Shown here: in pieces, positions 24,416 through 34,196 of the stretch
Position numbering within the stretch: position 1 is the stretch's first letter
How the letters are laid out: each line of letters starts with the position of its first letter
NCBI GenBank assembly: GCA_017591395.1
Contig: WEDG01001550.1
Span: 27,501 to 91,500, forward strand
From: Schistocephalus solidus
Taxonomy: Eukaryota > Platyhelminthes > Cestoda > Diphyllobothriidea > Diphyllobothriidae
Length of the DNA stretch: 64,000 nt
Reading direction: 5' to 3'
The notes under the pieces: model-generated
Seen by the model: the letters and a program-made list of their open reading frames with translations, nothing else
Database searches by the model: none
What the model was told of the DNA's origin: nothing
Made by a program: the position numbers and the translations under genes

Positions 24416-24860
24416 ATTGGACGTCCCGGCACAGGTCTACCTCCATCCTAACGACAGGCCTCTTCAGATAATGCGTAGGTCTATGGCCCTCTACCCCAAC
24501 ATCCGAACAGAACTGCACCTAGCGAACACTCAGAATACCAGGGGCCTAAGTGACGACTACTCCTCGCAACAATACGTCAACCTCCCGCGACAGCCCAAAA
24601 CGAATGGCAGTGAGGGCGGTGAATCCCTCGCGGAGACTGAAGGGGACGGCGACCGGCTGCAAACAGCCCCAAGGCATCATGGACTGCCCTGTCTGGTGGA
24701 GGTCAACGAGGACGGGAGCTTCAGGCAAAACAGGGGGTTGCAGTTTGTGCTGCTGGGGCTGGTGCATTCGAAAGAGGGCTCGAGTCGAGGCGGGATGCCC
24801 ATTAAGATAGGCTCCACGCTGAATGCTGTCGGGCCGACCCCGAATATTCTTATTGACCCT
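24416..24860 (+). CDS. AFDN: Afadin exon 3: end of RA2 and first half of FHA domain
   Basis: About 148 residues. The start [20 protein letters not shown] completes RA2 and corresponds to the DDDECPLQIFR segment of vertebrate afadin. It is followed by a variable linker ([20 protein letters not shown]) and then [35 protein letters not shown] and [20 protein letters not shown]. These match the LPYLVELSPG ... YRLQLSVTEVG ... IQLFGPGIQP strands of the afadin FHA region. The acceptor CTTTCCCTAG supplies one base to finish a Pro codon; the donor CCCT|GTAAGC is in phase 0. Ten bases past the donor starts a 135-bp (CT)n run, an odd place for a polypyrimidine tract. Confidence 0.92.
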
Positions 24861-24868
24861 GTAAGCCT

Positions 24869-25007
<139 letters not shown>

Positions 25008-25049
25008 GCCACATTTCAAGCCTATTTAAGATCTAATAATCTTCCGTTA

Positions 25050-25705
25050 TTTTCGTTTGGTTTACTGGCTGGGAGCCGCCGCATATAGTGGCGGAGACGG
25101 ATGAATACACTTGCCTGTTGTGAACAGAAGTTCACATGTTAACTCAGCCCCTCTGATTTATTTAAGGAAGGCCCATTTAAATCGGGTTTAAAATAGAACA
25201 CTTTCAGCGGAATCAATTTGTGGTCTGCTGACCCAAGTTTCTGATAATTTAGCCCTCGACTTTTTTTAATTTCCTCAGAGATTAAACACTATGTTGGAGT
25301 AAATCGGTCAAAAGTAAGTTTTTTATACTCAAACGAAGGCTGATAGGGATGGTTGGGTCAAAATCCAGCATCCATAGCGCGATAACCGATTACTCATAAA
25401 CTGTCAACAGGCAATCAAAAAGCTTAATTCTAACTGATTCACTCCAAGTTAGCGATTAATTTCTGAGTAAATTAAAAAAGCCGCGACTTCGAAACTCGAG
25501 TAAATACCAGAAAGGACTAGGTGAATGCTGGGGCCCCCTGACAAGTCGAAGCTCCGCAGCTGTGTCCTGCAGCGGCGGAATGTCGGCAGAACACGTGTGT
25601 GGGCTTTTAGCTAGTACCTGTGTTGCCAAGTATGGCATTTCACATTCGAATTGACCTTGTGAGCCTTTGCTCTCTTCAGCTCTAAGAATAGTCACTTAGT
25701 TTTGT
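25050..25705 (+). repeat. Family C unit 1 of an intronic tandem array
   Basis: Starts CGTTTGGTTTACTGGCTGGG. Landmarks are GGCGGAGACGGATG, AGTAAATCGGTC, GCGATAACC, TTCACTCCAAGTTAG, TTAATTTCTGAG and AACACGTGTGTGGGC. It is diverged from unit 2 by many substitutions and indels. Confidence 0.8.
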
Positions 25706-26250
25706 TTGGTTTACTGATCGGGAGCAACCACTGAGGGTGGTGGAGGCGGATGCACACACTAGTCTGTTGTTAGCAGAGTTTCAGATGTTACCGAGGCTCT
25801 TCAGAGGAATTAATTTGCCGTCTGCTTGAGTACAGAAACCTCAGTTTTGTAAATTCCCTCAGAAACGAAACGTTAACTTGAAGTAAATCGGTCTCAATTA
25901 AGCTTTGTAGGCTCCAACCGAGAGTTGATATGCGTATTTGGGCCCAAATCCATCAGCCATAGTGGGATAACCACGTACAACTCCTAAGCTGCCAGAAGGC
26001 AGCCAAGGGGCCTAATTCAAACTTATTGACTCCAAGTTAGAGATTAATTTCTGAGGAAATTGCAAAACTACAAGTATAAAACTGGAAGGTCTACCAGAAA
26101 GCACACTGGGCATGCTGGTTGACCCTATGGTGAGAGATATACCTCGTGGTTGTGCCATACAGCGGCAGAATATGGGTAAAGCACGAGTTTTTTATTTTAG
26201 CTAGTAGCTTTAATGTCAGTATTGTGCATAGTGCACCCCCAGTATACACT
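25706..26250 (+). repeat. Family C unit 2 (source-like copy of the 23.2 kb segment)
   Basis: Starts TTTGGTTTACTGATCGGG and carries the 311-bp block 25723-26033, which is nearly identical to 23163-23473. It then continues with CTCCAAGTTAGAGATTAATT and GGCAGAATATGGG as in units 1 and 3. Confidence 0.85.
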
Positions 26251-26364
26251 ACTAGTTGCCTGTTTATTGTTTCATCGATCTTAAGCGGTTATCCCGCAGT
26301 GACTGATGAACTTCGGCCCAAATATTCATATCGAATTTCGATCTATGCCTATAGACCCTAAAAT

Positions 26365-26575
26365 ATACTGGTTTACTCCAAGTTAGAGATTAATTTCTGA
26401 GGAAATTTCAAAACAAAATTTTAAAAACTAGACTCTACAAGAAAGCACAGGGGGAATGCTGCTGAGTCGAACTCCACGCAGCTATTTCATGCAATGGCAC
26501 AAAATCAGCAGAACACGTGTGTGGGCTGTTAGATAGTACCTATGTTGCCAGTATGATGTATCATATAACCGTATT
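26365..26575 (+). repeat. Family C unit 3, partial
   Basis: Only the right half is present: ACTCCAAGTTAGAGATTAAT, GAATGCTG, AACACGTGTGTGGGCTGTTA and TATGTTGCCAGTATG, in the order seen in unit 1. Confidence 0.75.
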
Positions 26576-28383
26576 TGCTAGCCAACCTTAATCCTCTAAC
26601 ATAGGTTTGACCTAGCTCCAGTGGAAACCATTTAGTATCAAATGTACCTCTTCTATCAGCTTCCTGCTGGTGCAATATCGGAACGTTTCAGAACCATTTC
26701 GTTCGTTTGAGTTCTCAATAAGTAAAAGAAGAGTTGTTTGCTGTGGGTCTGTGACTGTTTGAAAGTGAGTTGCGCAAGCTTTACTAATCAATTAACCACT
26801 TTCTGACCTATCACATCTGGTATTGCGCCACAAGCTGTTCTCGAACGGAAAACCTCTCCGCACAATTCTTTGTAGTAGGCGATGTCAGAAGAATACCGTA
26901 ATTGGAATTCTTTCTCGAGAGCATTTGGAAGTTTTCGCTTTCTAATTTTGAAATTATTTACGGTCTCCGAAAATTTTGTCGTCTTTTCTGTACGCATTAT
27001 ACCTTCCGGTTCGCAAGTTCAGATTCTTACGTCGCAGAGGAACAGACCCGAATTACGTTAAGGAATTTAATATATTCTTTTCAATGACAAAATAAACTCA
27101 CTGTGGCAGTCTTTGATTTAAACAAAAGTTTGTTAGATGAATGAGAACGCATAAGACAATAGTGAAAGCTCATTAAAAATTGACGAAAATAAGATGCATA
27201 AAACTACTGGAAAAAAAGGCAGGGTAATAATAAAAGCTGTTACGGTTATTGTCCAAGCTCCCTAAAACTTTTACAAGCATACTGTGCAAAACGGCGATAG
27301 AAAACTGGAAGATGAACCTTTTTTATTTCCCCGCCGCATATCTGTTTTCCGCACAGTCTGAAATCAAGGGCAGAACGACTAGTAGTCAGAAGGTAAACGG
27401 ATGTGTTTGGTCTCCGGTAGTTATTGGTTTGCATATTTGTCATCTCCTTTATTCAAAAAATATGGTTTGGTGAGCATATGTTTGCTTTCGATAAATTCTT
27501 TTTGGGCCTTTACATTTTTATTGTTATGTAAATGAGTCAAATATGTGGGCAAGTAGAAAACATCGCGTCGTTGCTGGGTTGGGGGAGAAGGGAGGAAGTG
27601 CAATTGCGCCCTCATATATTTAACTTTCCCGGTACCACCATCTTCCGAGGTTGATCGGAAGAAACTGACCGCAATCTTGTTTCCTTCTCCCCTTCCCAAC
27701 CCTATCAACAGCTCATTATTTCTAGTTGCCCACCTACTTTACTTACTTGCATAGTAATATAGATTTAAAGGCCTAAAGAGAAAGTATCGAAAGCAAACAT
27801 ATACACACCAAACTGTCGTTTGATTTTTTCACTGTGAATTTTCACAATAATATTTTCTTTATGTTCACAAAGTCAAATTAGACGGCCTACAGACCGTAGG
27901 AAGTGAGTTGGTACAGCGATTCAACATTACAAAGCGCCAGTTTATTCTCCTCGGTTCTTGAGCTCTATGATCGTACTATTCGGCTGTACAATTTCAGAGG
28001 CAAGTGCGTCGTGGGATCTGATAAATCAAAACAGGTCACTCAACCACATTTCCTGATCCCTGATCCACATAACTGTTTTAGTCGTGGTATGTACCGGCTC
28101 GAACAGTGGCTTTCATCGTCTGATGGCTCCGTGACGTTTAAAGTACGCGCTACCGACAATTAGATATGCGCTACAAAGCTGTCAAAGCCATATTGCGCTT
28201 GCTCTGTCCCTGTTATGGAATCATTGCCCAGCCAAGAAACGCAGAGGGCTGCACCAACACCCGACCTCTCGCTCTCTGTCCGTCATGCATTTTAAAGTTC
28301 CAGCTCAGACTCTCTGCATCATCAAAAGAAAACTTTCCTTACTCTCTACTGTCCATATCTCCTTTTACGTACTTATTTTTTAG

Positions 28384-28803
28384 GCCAGGTACCCTGATAT
28401 TCGGCCTGTGCACTGTTCTCTCCTGCCAAACACAGCCGCCACGCGCAACGGTGACCGCGCCGCCGTCCTGATTTCACCGGCTCTCGACATCTCCTCCAAA
28501 CCGCCGGGACTTGCTCCGGTCTTCCTGAACGGTAGGAAGGTCACTGGTCCGACTCCATTATTGGAAGGGGCAGTTATTCGCCTTGGGCGACATCTCAACC
28601 TGCGCTACATCGAGCAGCCATCCGGGGTGGCGGAAAAAAATAAGCAGCGAACTGCTCTGAGTGGCTCGACACCAGCGCTGGTTTCTAGAGCTCCGGGGGA
28701 CGTGCACCAGCGTTCTGCTACCCTTGAGCCGCGACCCAATTCGGATGCAGTCACCAGATCAGCCAAAGGTTCCGCCAAGGAATACAAACAGCGGGCAGCA
28801 ACT
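28384..28803 (+). CDS. AFDN: Afadin exon 4: second half of FHA domain and Ser/Pro linker
   Basis: 140 residues, phase 0 at both ends. They begin ARYPDIRPVHCSLLPNTAAT, continue GDRAAVLISPALD and VFLNGRKVTGPTPLLEGAVI, then RLGRHLNLRYIEQP. This is the core of a divergent FHA domain, corresponding to the afadin segment with HHCDLTN, VTVTP, VEGQRI, L.SG..VQFG..H.F.F. The typical FHA Gly-Arg-Ser/His phosphothreonine-binding signature is not obvious, as in other afadins. The rest is a low-complexity linker (SGVAEKNKQRTALSGS, RRA-type Ser/Arg stretches). Acceptor TTATTTTTTAG, donor AACT|GTAAGT. Confidence 0.93.
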
Positions 28804-30239
28804 GTAAGTGACAAAACAGGGAGAGCAAACCCTAATGGCTATGCCAGGAATAGTTGCAGTTTATAGTCATTCAGATGTCAGCAAGAGTTTGGATCTGAAT
28901 CTTGCGTTTAGCTGGTCATTTTGTCTGATGGGCCGTAAGTTTGGTTGCGAACAAATGCTCTGTCGGGCTGCGATCGGGATGCTTCAACGTCACGCAGAAG
29001 TAGGGTTCAGGGAGCAGGATCGATTACGGAAAGGTAGACGGACATCCTATTCCGCTCAGGAGCCTTTGTAAGTCATCCAGGCTACCCTAGACTGGATTTG
29101 TAGTATGACTGACTTAAGACCATAAAGAGTGCGAGGTTGGGAAATCACGCGTTATTTTGCTTGCTCTGGTAGGTTTTAGGTGAGCTGTCCTAAGGGAAAT
29201 CCCACATTGGTTCATAAGATCCGACTGCTGGTTTTCTTTTATTTTCAAGACAAAATTCGCCACTAGGCAAAAAACGTGTTTATTCTGGAATTTATAGTAT
29301 TACCTTGGACTCGATCGATCGATACCTTCAAAAGCGCCCCGAATGGAAAAGATTGCACATGCAGCGTCGCAAGGCTAATAAAAATGGAACAAAGTTTGAG
29401 GATAATACATCGTAGCACGTGATCTTCTCATTGAGATTTTCCACCTAACTAAATGATGACATTGCCAAAAAATGCTGCTTAGATAGTACATTATCAATCT
29501 ACCCATATTTCCTGTCGTCTCTCCTCTCTGCAATTATACCTTGGCCGACTTTGGCCTGTTCATTGGTTGTCTCTTCGTGACCTTTGCCACCCATACGGAG
29601 CTTGTTTGCTTCATGAAGCCAATAGATCGGTTTGCGCCTATTCCTGTTTGAATAAATACCCGATTTTTATCGACAGAGAATGACAGGTGGGGAGGCACTG
29701 AGGTATTTCAATTCGATGAATTGCTTATGACCCATCTGCTAGACCCAGTGTGTGGACTGTCTCCGCCATACTCGAGGTCATATTCGTGGTTCCAGTCCCA
29801 GCTGGAAGTCAGAGTTCTGATTAGCTAAATGAAGGCAGAATAAGCCCGAAACATACGGGCATCCCAAGATATTTAATTAGAAGAGATGAAATTCTTTGGG
29901 AAAATGTAAACCTGAATGCGTAAATTTTCGAAACTGGTGCCCCAGCTCGTCGTCAGACTTTAGGATGTGTACAAGACCAAGTAACTAATTAACCGTGCCT
30001 AACAGAAGATTCTATGTTTGGGCACTGTTTGCGCCAATATGCGTTAAGTGTCGTTTGTCATCCTGTCGTGATTTGCCGTGCACATTTGAATTTGTTCTTG
30101 ATGATTTTGTATGTGGCATCTAAATCGATATGCCGATTGATGCAGGCCTCATCTGAGTGCATTGCTTCAAGGAATTCGCGGTCTTTTCTCATTGGGTAGG
30201 TGCCCACAATCGGATTGCTCTCCCAAAGAATTTCATCTC

Positions 30240-30278
<39 letters not shown>

Positions 30279-30368
30279 ATTCAATAGGCCGTTTCTATTC
30301 AGTTGAACTTCTTCCTAATTCGTGTCTCGCCTCTTGTGCAAAGAACACATTTTCTATTTTCAACTTAG
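28804..30368 (+). other. Afadin intron between FHA linker and DIL domain
   Basis: GTAAGT to TTTTCAACTTAG. Its only recognisable feature is the (AT)n run near its 3' end. Confidence 0.85.
30243..30276. repeat. (AT)17 microsatellite
   Basis: A pure TA run about 95 bases upstream of the DIL exon acceptor. Confidence 0.97.
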
Positions 30369-30767
30369 GTTTCCACTAACGGAGTGATCGGGGGAACAAA
30401 GGTAACACAACTCTGGACTGACCAATTGCCAATTTGTGTGGATATCACTCTGCCCGATGTGGCAAGCTACCAACGGACCTCCAAGTCTGAGTTTGCAGCT
30501 GAGTTTCATGAGGCCTGCTGTGATACCATCGACGCCATTCTAGAAGTGGCCAGAAGCCTGGCAGAAAAATCGGCCATGCCGGCCGGTAGTACCGACACTC
30601 GACTACCTACTAGACGCCCTCCCCTCTTTGTGCTCACTCCGGCTTTTATGCTCTATGCTGTACTCCGGAGTTGCCTTCGCCGCTGGCGGGCTATCAAGCT
30701 GCCGGAGGACCACCGTGAACACTATCTGACCGGTGTATTGAATCACATAGGCAGTCAGGTTTTTCAG
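30369..30767 (+). CDS. AFDN: Afadin exon 5: N-terminal part of the DIL region
   Basis: 133 residues, phase 0 at both ends. LPICVDITLPDVASYQ aligns with the LILPASIEFRESSEDSFL segment of vertebrate afadin, and FVLTPAFMLYAVLRSCLRR with FKLSPTYVLYMACRYVL. A helix then ends in YLTGVLNHIGSQVFQ, like HKVIAVVNKMVSMMEGVIQ. The domain is a myosin-V-like cargo-binding helical fold. A long insertion of about 15 residues (KSAMPAGSTDTRLPTRRPP) in the middle is not in vertebrate afadin and may be lineage-specific. Acceptor CAACTTAG, donor TTTTCAG|GTTTGT. Confidence 0.93.
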
Positions 30768-30863
30768 GTTTGTATGCGCAATTCTGCCTACCCAACTTTG
30801 AATTAACCCAGAAAGGTATATGCGGCGTGTGGAAACTGACAACATTTTTTCTTTCTCCTTCAG
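30768..30863 (+). other. 96-bp afadin intron inside the DIL domain
   Basis: The shortest clear intron of the gene: GTTTGT to TTTCTTTCTCCTTCAG, with a strong pyrimidine tract. Confidence 0.9.
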
Positions 30864-31736
30864 TCCGCTCAGACGCTACCGGAGCCTGCGGATGGGAGTC
30901 GGGCCACACGGGCAGTTATCAGTCACATGATGTTTTGGTTAGCCAACGCCAGTGAGCTACTGAACTTCATTAGAAATGATGAGGACCTTTTAGTTCATGC
31001 GTCCAACGGAACAAAAAAGAACTCCACCACTTATCGGCCGGATGGTCCCTCTGTCTGCGATGGAGTCAGCCTCCTGGAGCGTTCTATTGACTTCACCTTT
31101 CACGAGCTCCAAAAGTTACTGCTAGAATGCGTGGAACAACTGATGCCTTCCATTCTCTTTCCTGGAGACTATGACCTCCAAGATGATGTGCGGTTGGATG
31201 ACCGTCCAAGGACCTTTCTATCGGATGCAGTTGACATGCCTAACCAAGAGGCCAGTGTTCAACGTCTGCTTCAAGCTCTTTCCTACTTGATGTTGAGTTT
31301 GCGTCAGTCGTGTGTCAACGTGTCCTTTGCCTTTCAACTATTCGCCATCATTTTTCATGCACTGGGAGCCTGGATCTTTAATGCCATCATTGCCGCCGGA
31401 GAGGGCAAGCAGTCGGCTCGCGGTCGTCCACCTCCCGGAGGGGCTTTGTGGTTGACAAGGCTTGGAGCTGGCCGCCTGATGCGACGCCTTCAGCGAATGA
31501 AGCAATGGGCTGACAGGCACGGTCTGGAGCAGACTTTTGAAGGCCACTTTCAGCTACCCATTCAGACCTGCCTGTTGATAACATGCGATCGTTCCAGATT
31601 CCAGACTTTCCATGGACGGATCCTTGAATTACGTGCTTTGAATAGCAAGCGCATCGAGTGGCTGTTAAGCCACCTTGGCGATCCACCAGCGCTGCCACAG
31701 GAGTGGGTTAACAGCATCCTGAAGTCTGCACGGGAG
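30864..31736 (+). CDS. AFDN: Afadin exon 6: DIL (dilute) domain core
   Basis: 291 residues, the largest exon, phase 0 at both ends. SHMMFWLANASELLNFIRND is almost the afadin signature FWMANASELLNFI. It is followed by LLERSIDFTFHELQKLLLEC, VQRLLQALSYLMLSLRQSCV, NVSFAFQLFAIIFHALGAWI, FNAIIAAGEG, RLQRMKQWADRHGLE and the closing WLLSHLGDPPALPQEWVNSI. All DIL helices are represented in the expected order, so the domain looks intact. An Arg/Gly/Pro insert (QSARGRPPPGGA) takes the place of a shorter loop. In the family, DIL mediates partner binding and autoinhibitory contacts. Acceptor CTTCTCCTTCAG, donor CGGGAG|GTAAGG. A decayed duplicate of this exon's last 140 bp lies 0.8 kb downstream. Confidence 0.96.
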
Positions 31737-31754
31737 GTAAGGAAATTATAAGCA

Positions 31755-32420
31755 CATTTTGGCGAAGCATGGTCCTGGAGCTCCACATGATCACCTTATA
31801 GTATGCTTACTTAAATAATGTGAGTAGACATTCTTACGCTGTATGGGTTTCTATTGGGTAGTTATGGGCAGGGGTTTTGGCTGTGGTTTGGAAGCCTAGA
31901 ATTAATTTATCCTGCGAATAGCTATATGGGGTTAGTTTAAGAAGTTTTTAGTTGCGGATTTGGATTTAGGGTTGGTACCAGGGACTTGAGAGGTTGGGTT
32001 TAGGGCTATGGTTTGGAAATTTGAGATTTACTTTCCGTTCGGAGCTGAGGGGTTTTGAGTTGGGGTTAGTCATCTGCATTAGTCCTTAGGGTTAATTTTT
32101 GAGGTTAGTTGTTATGGTTAGACATTTGTGTTGGTATTTTGGGTTATTTTTGAGGTTATTTATTAAGATTTAATGTTTGAGTTATTATTCGTGGTTAGTT
32201 GATAGGGTTAGCGTTTGGGGTCAGCATTTAGGGTTAGCAGTTGGGGTTTGTTGTTTTTCCTCGTAGTTAGGGTTATCAGTCACGGTTATAAGTTTCGGGT
32301 TGGTAGTTTGCCTTCTTAGTTAGGGTGACCAGTAATTTTTTGCGGTTAGGTATTTGGGTTGAACTTTTGGGTTGGTAGTTAGTGTTATGCGTTCGGATTA
32401 GTAGTTAGGTTTGTATGCTT
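31755..32420 (+). repeat. Family E intron repeat with degenerate TTAGGG-like body
   Basis: Starts just after the donor with GGAAATTATAAGC and ATGGTCCTGGAGCTCCACA, then TATGCTTACTTAAA and TACGCTGTA. It then becomes a long run of imperfect GGTTAG, GGGTTA and TAGGGTT words. The same order occurs at 37.8 kb, so the telomere-like tract is part of a dispersed unit and not merely a chance array. Confidence 0.75.
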
Positions 32421-32428
32421 GGCTTTCG

Positions 32429-32588
32429 GATTCCAGACTTTCTATCGACGAATCCTCTAAGTACGTGTTTTTTATAGCTAGCGCATTGAATGACTGTTGA
32501 GCCATCCTGGCGACGTACCAGCTCTGCTGCAAGAATGAGTCAACTACATCCTGATGTTTGTACGGGAGTTAAGGAAATTCTAAGCATA
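32429..32588 (+). pseudogene. Decayed duplicate of the end of the afadin DIL exon
   Basis: Matches 31597-31757 throughout, for example GATTCCAGACTTTC at the start, TAGCAAGCGCAT/TAGCTAGCGCAT, CCATCCTGGCGA and GGGAGTTAAGGAAATT at the end. The copy includes the first bases of the intron. Its donor GT has become TT, and in-frame stops (for example TGA in GAATGAC) have accumulated, so it is not a usable exon. Parent and copy flank the family E repeat. Confidence 0.85.
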
Positions 32589-32699
32589 TGTTTTTACTGA
32601 GAATAATTTCACGCGCTCGTTGATTAACCTAACACCTCAGATTAATACTGAAACCCATTATCGAAACCGAACCAGTTAACAGTAAAGAGACATGGGGTC

Positions 32700-33480
32700 C
32701 GAAAGACTTACAGCAATGACTCATCTCGTGCAATGTCAACCAAATTTTTAAAATGCTTTTTAGATTACGAACGATTACTTAAATGGAATTTTAATATTTA
32801 TTATTTCGGCGTAAAATCCCAAAATATTTCAGTTACACCTGGATGCCGGCGTTTGAGTGAACGTCCTTTCAGCCTCATGAAGTAATTTCGCTCGATAAAC
32901 AATTACCACTTAATAGTGTGCATGTTTTCTATAGATTTTGATGCACCTTCAACTTCAAATATATTTGATAGGTAACAAGCCAAAATATTCTTTTTGTGTT
33001 CATTTGCTAGCAACTTACCTCGTCGTCAAATTTATACTCAAAGGGAGGGTATATTTTTGTTTAAGAAAAGTTTCTAGTTGTGAAATGTTTTAAAACTCTA
33101 TAAAGTCCATTCAAATTGCATCGTCTCTGGTCGTTTAATAATGCCCCTCATGAACGACATACGGGAATGTATGATATTTCTTTCGTGGAAGGCATATCAA
33201 ATATATTTTTAATTTGGGAGGACATTAAACGCTACATAAAAATGCACACTACAGAAGTTTTCATTTTTTTCTTCTGCGGGTCGAAAAGACGTTCGTTCAA
33301 ACGCTGGCATCGTAGTATGTCTTAAATATCTTGTGATTATACTCCAAGCTTATAAATATTATAATCCCACTTAAATAATCATTCCTAATCTAAAGCGCAT
33401 TTTAAAATTTCGTCAACATTTAATGAGATCAGTCCCTGATTGTATGTTGACGCATGTTTATTATTTTTTCAATCGTCTTT
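32700..33480 (+). repeat. AT-rich repeat family D, copy 3
   Basis: Matches the 10.6-11.55 kb copy at several separated blocks in the same order (ACACCTGGATGCCGGC, GGTCGTTTAATAATGCC, TCTAAAGCGCATTTTAAAAT, AATGAGATCAGTCCCTG). The middle is shorter. Confidence 0.6.
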
Positions 33481-33932
33481 GAGACCCTGATGCAATTGGT
33501 ATTGTCTACTTCAATGGTATGTATCTACAGACTTTCCATATTTGTGTTTATTCTCACCAGATAGGCCCGTAATCGCGCATATGCTGGTGATAGAATGCAA
33601 CCCAAGAGTCACGCAGCTGTTAACTTTTTTTTTAAGGAGTTCGGCTCCGTGGAGTGTGAAGACGTAGCTAGGTTGGTTCGACCGAACGGCAAACATAACA
33701 TTGTCACCAATTCATTCACTGCTAATTCGTGTTTGGTCATGTGCACCAGGAGTTATCTTCTCATTTTTCTTAAGCTGTTGCTTCACTGCCATTAGATTTG
33801 CCCAACAACTCCAGCAATTAAATACACGTCTTCGCAGATTTTAGCAAAAAATAAAAAAAATTCAGTCTTCCTTTTTCCTCGTGAAAATGAAATTCATAAC
33901 TGTTATATATGATTGACCCTTTCCTGTTTAAG

Positions 33933-34196
33933 GAATTAGACGCTGAGCAGGTCCGAGTAAAAAGATCTCCGCGAGGTCGGGAAATCTTGACCGTGAGAGA
34001 AGACCCAGACCTGAACCTACCTCTCCTTATTCCCCCAAGTGGTTATGCGGCTACGTCCGGTCTGACAGGCGTTCCAGATGGGTTCATGGAATCCATTGAA
34101 CCGTTGGTACAGGATGGCTACATTCGCGTGCGCCGAAATGAGGCCGCATATGTTGAGCCCTTAAATGGCAAATGGACTGGTCATTTGGTGATCCAG
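33933..34196 (+). CDS. AFDN: Afadin exon 7: post-DIL linker
   Basis: 88 residues, phase 0 at both ends. The stretch GREILTVREDPDLNLPLLIP, then PSGYAATSGLTGVPDGFMES, IEPLVQDGYIRVRRN and WTGHLVIQ follows vertebrate afadin closely (VQLEEDPDLQLPFLLPEDGY, IPNGLQEFLDPLCQRGFCRL, WTIYF). This conserved block between DIL and PDZ has no named function of its own. Acceptor TTCCTGTTTAAG, donor ATCCAG|GTAGAC. Confidence 0.94.

Larger units (their letters stand above)
31737..33932 (+). other. Afadin intron with family E, a pseudo-exon and family D
   Basis: GTAAGG to CTGTTTAAG. Its contents are annotated separately. The remaining 33.5-33.93 kb shows nothing. Confidence 0.85.
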
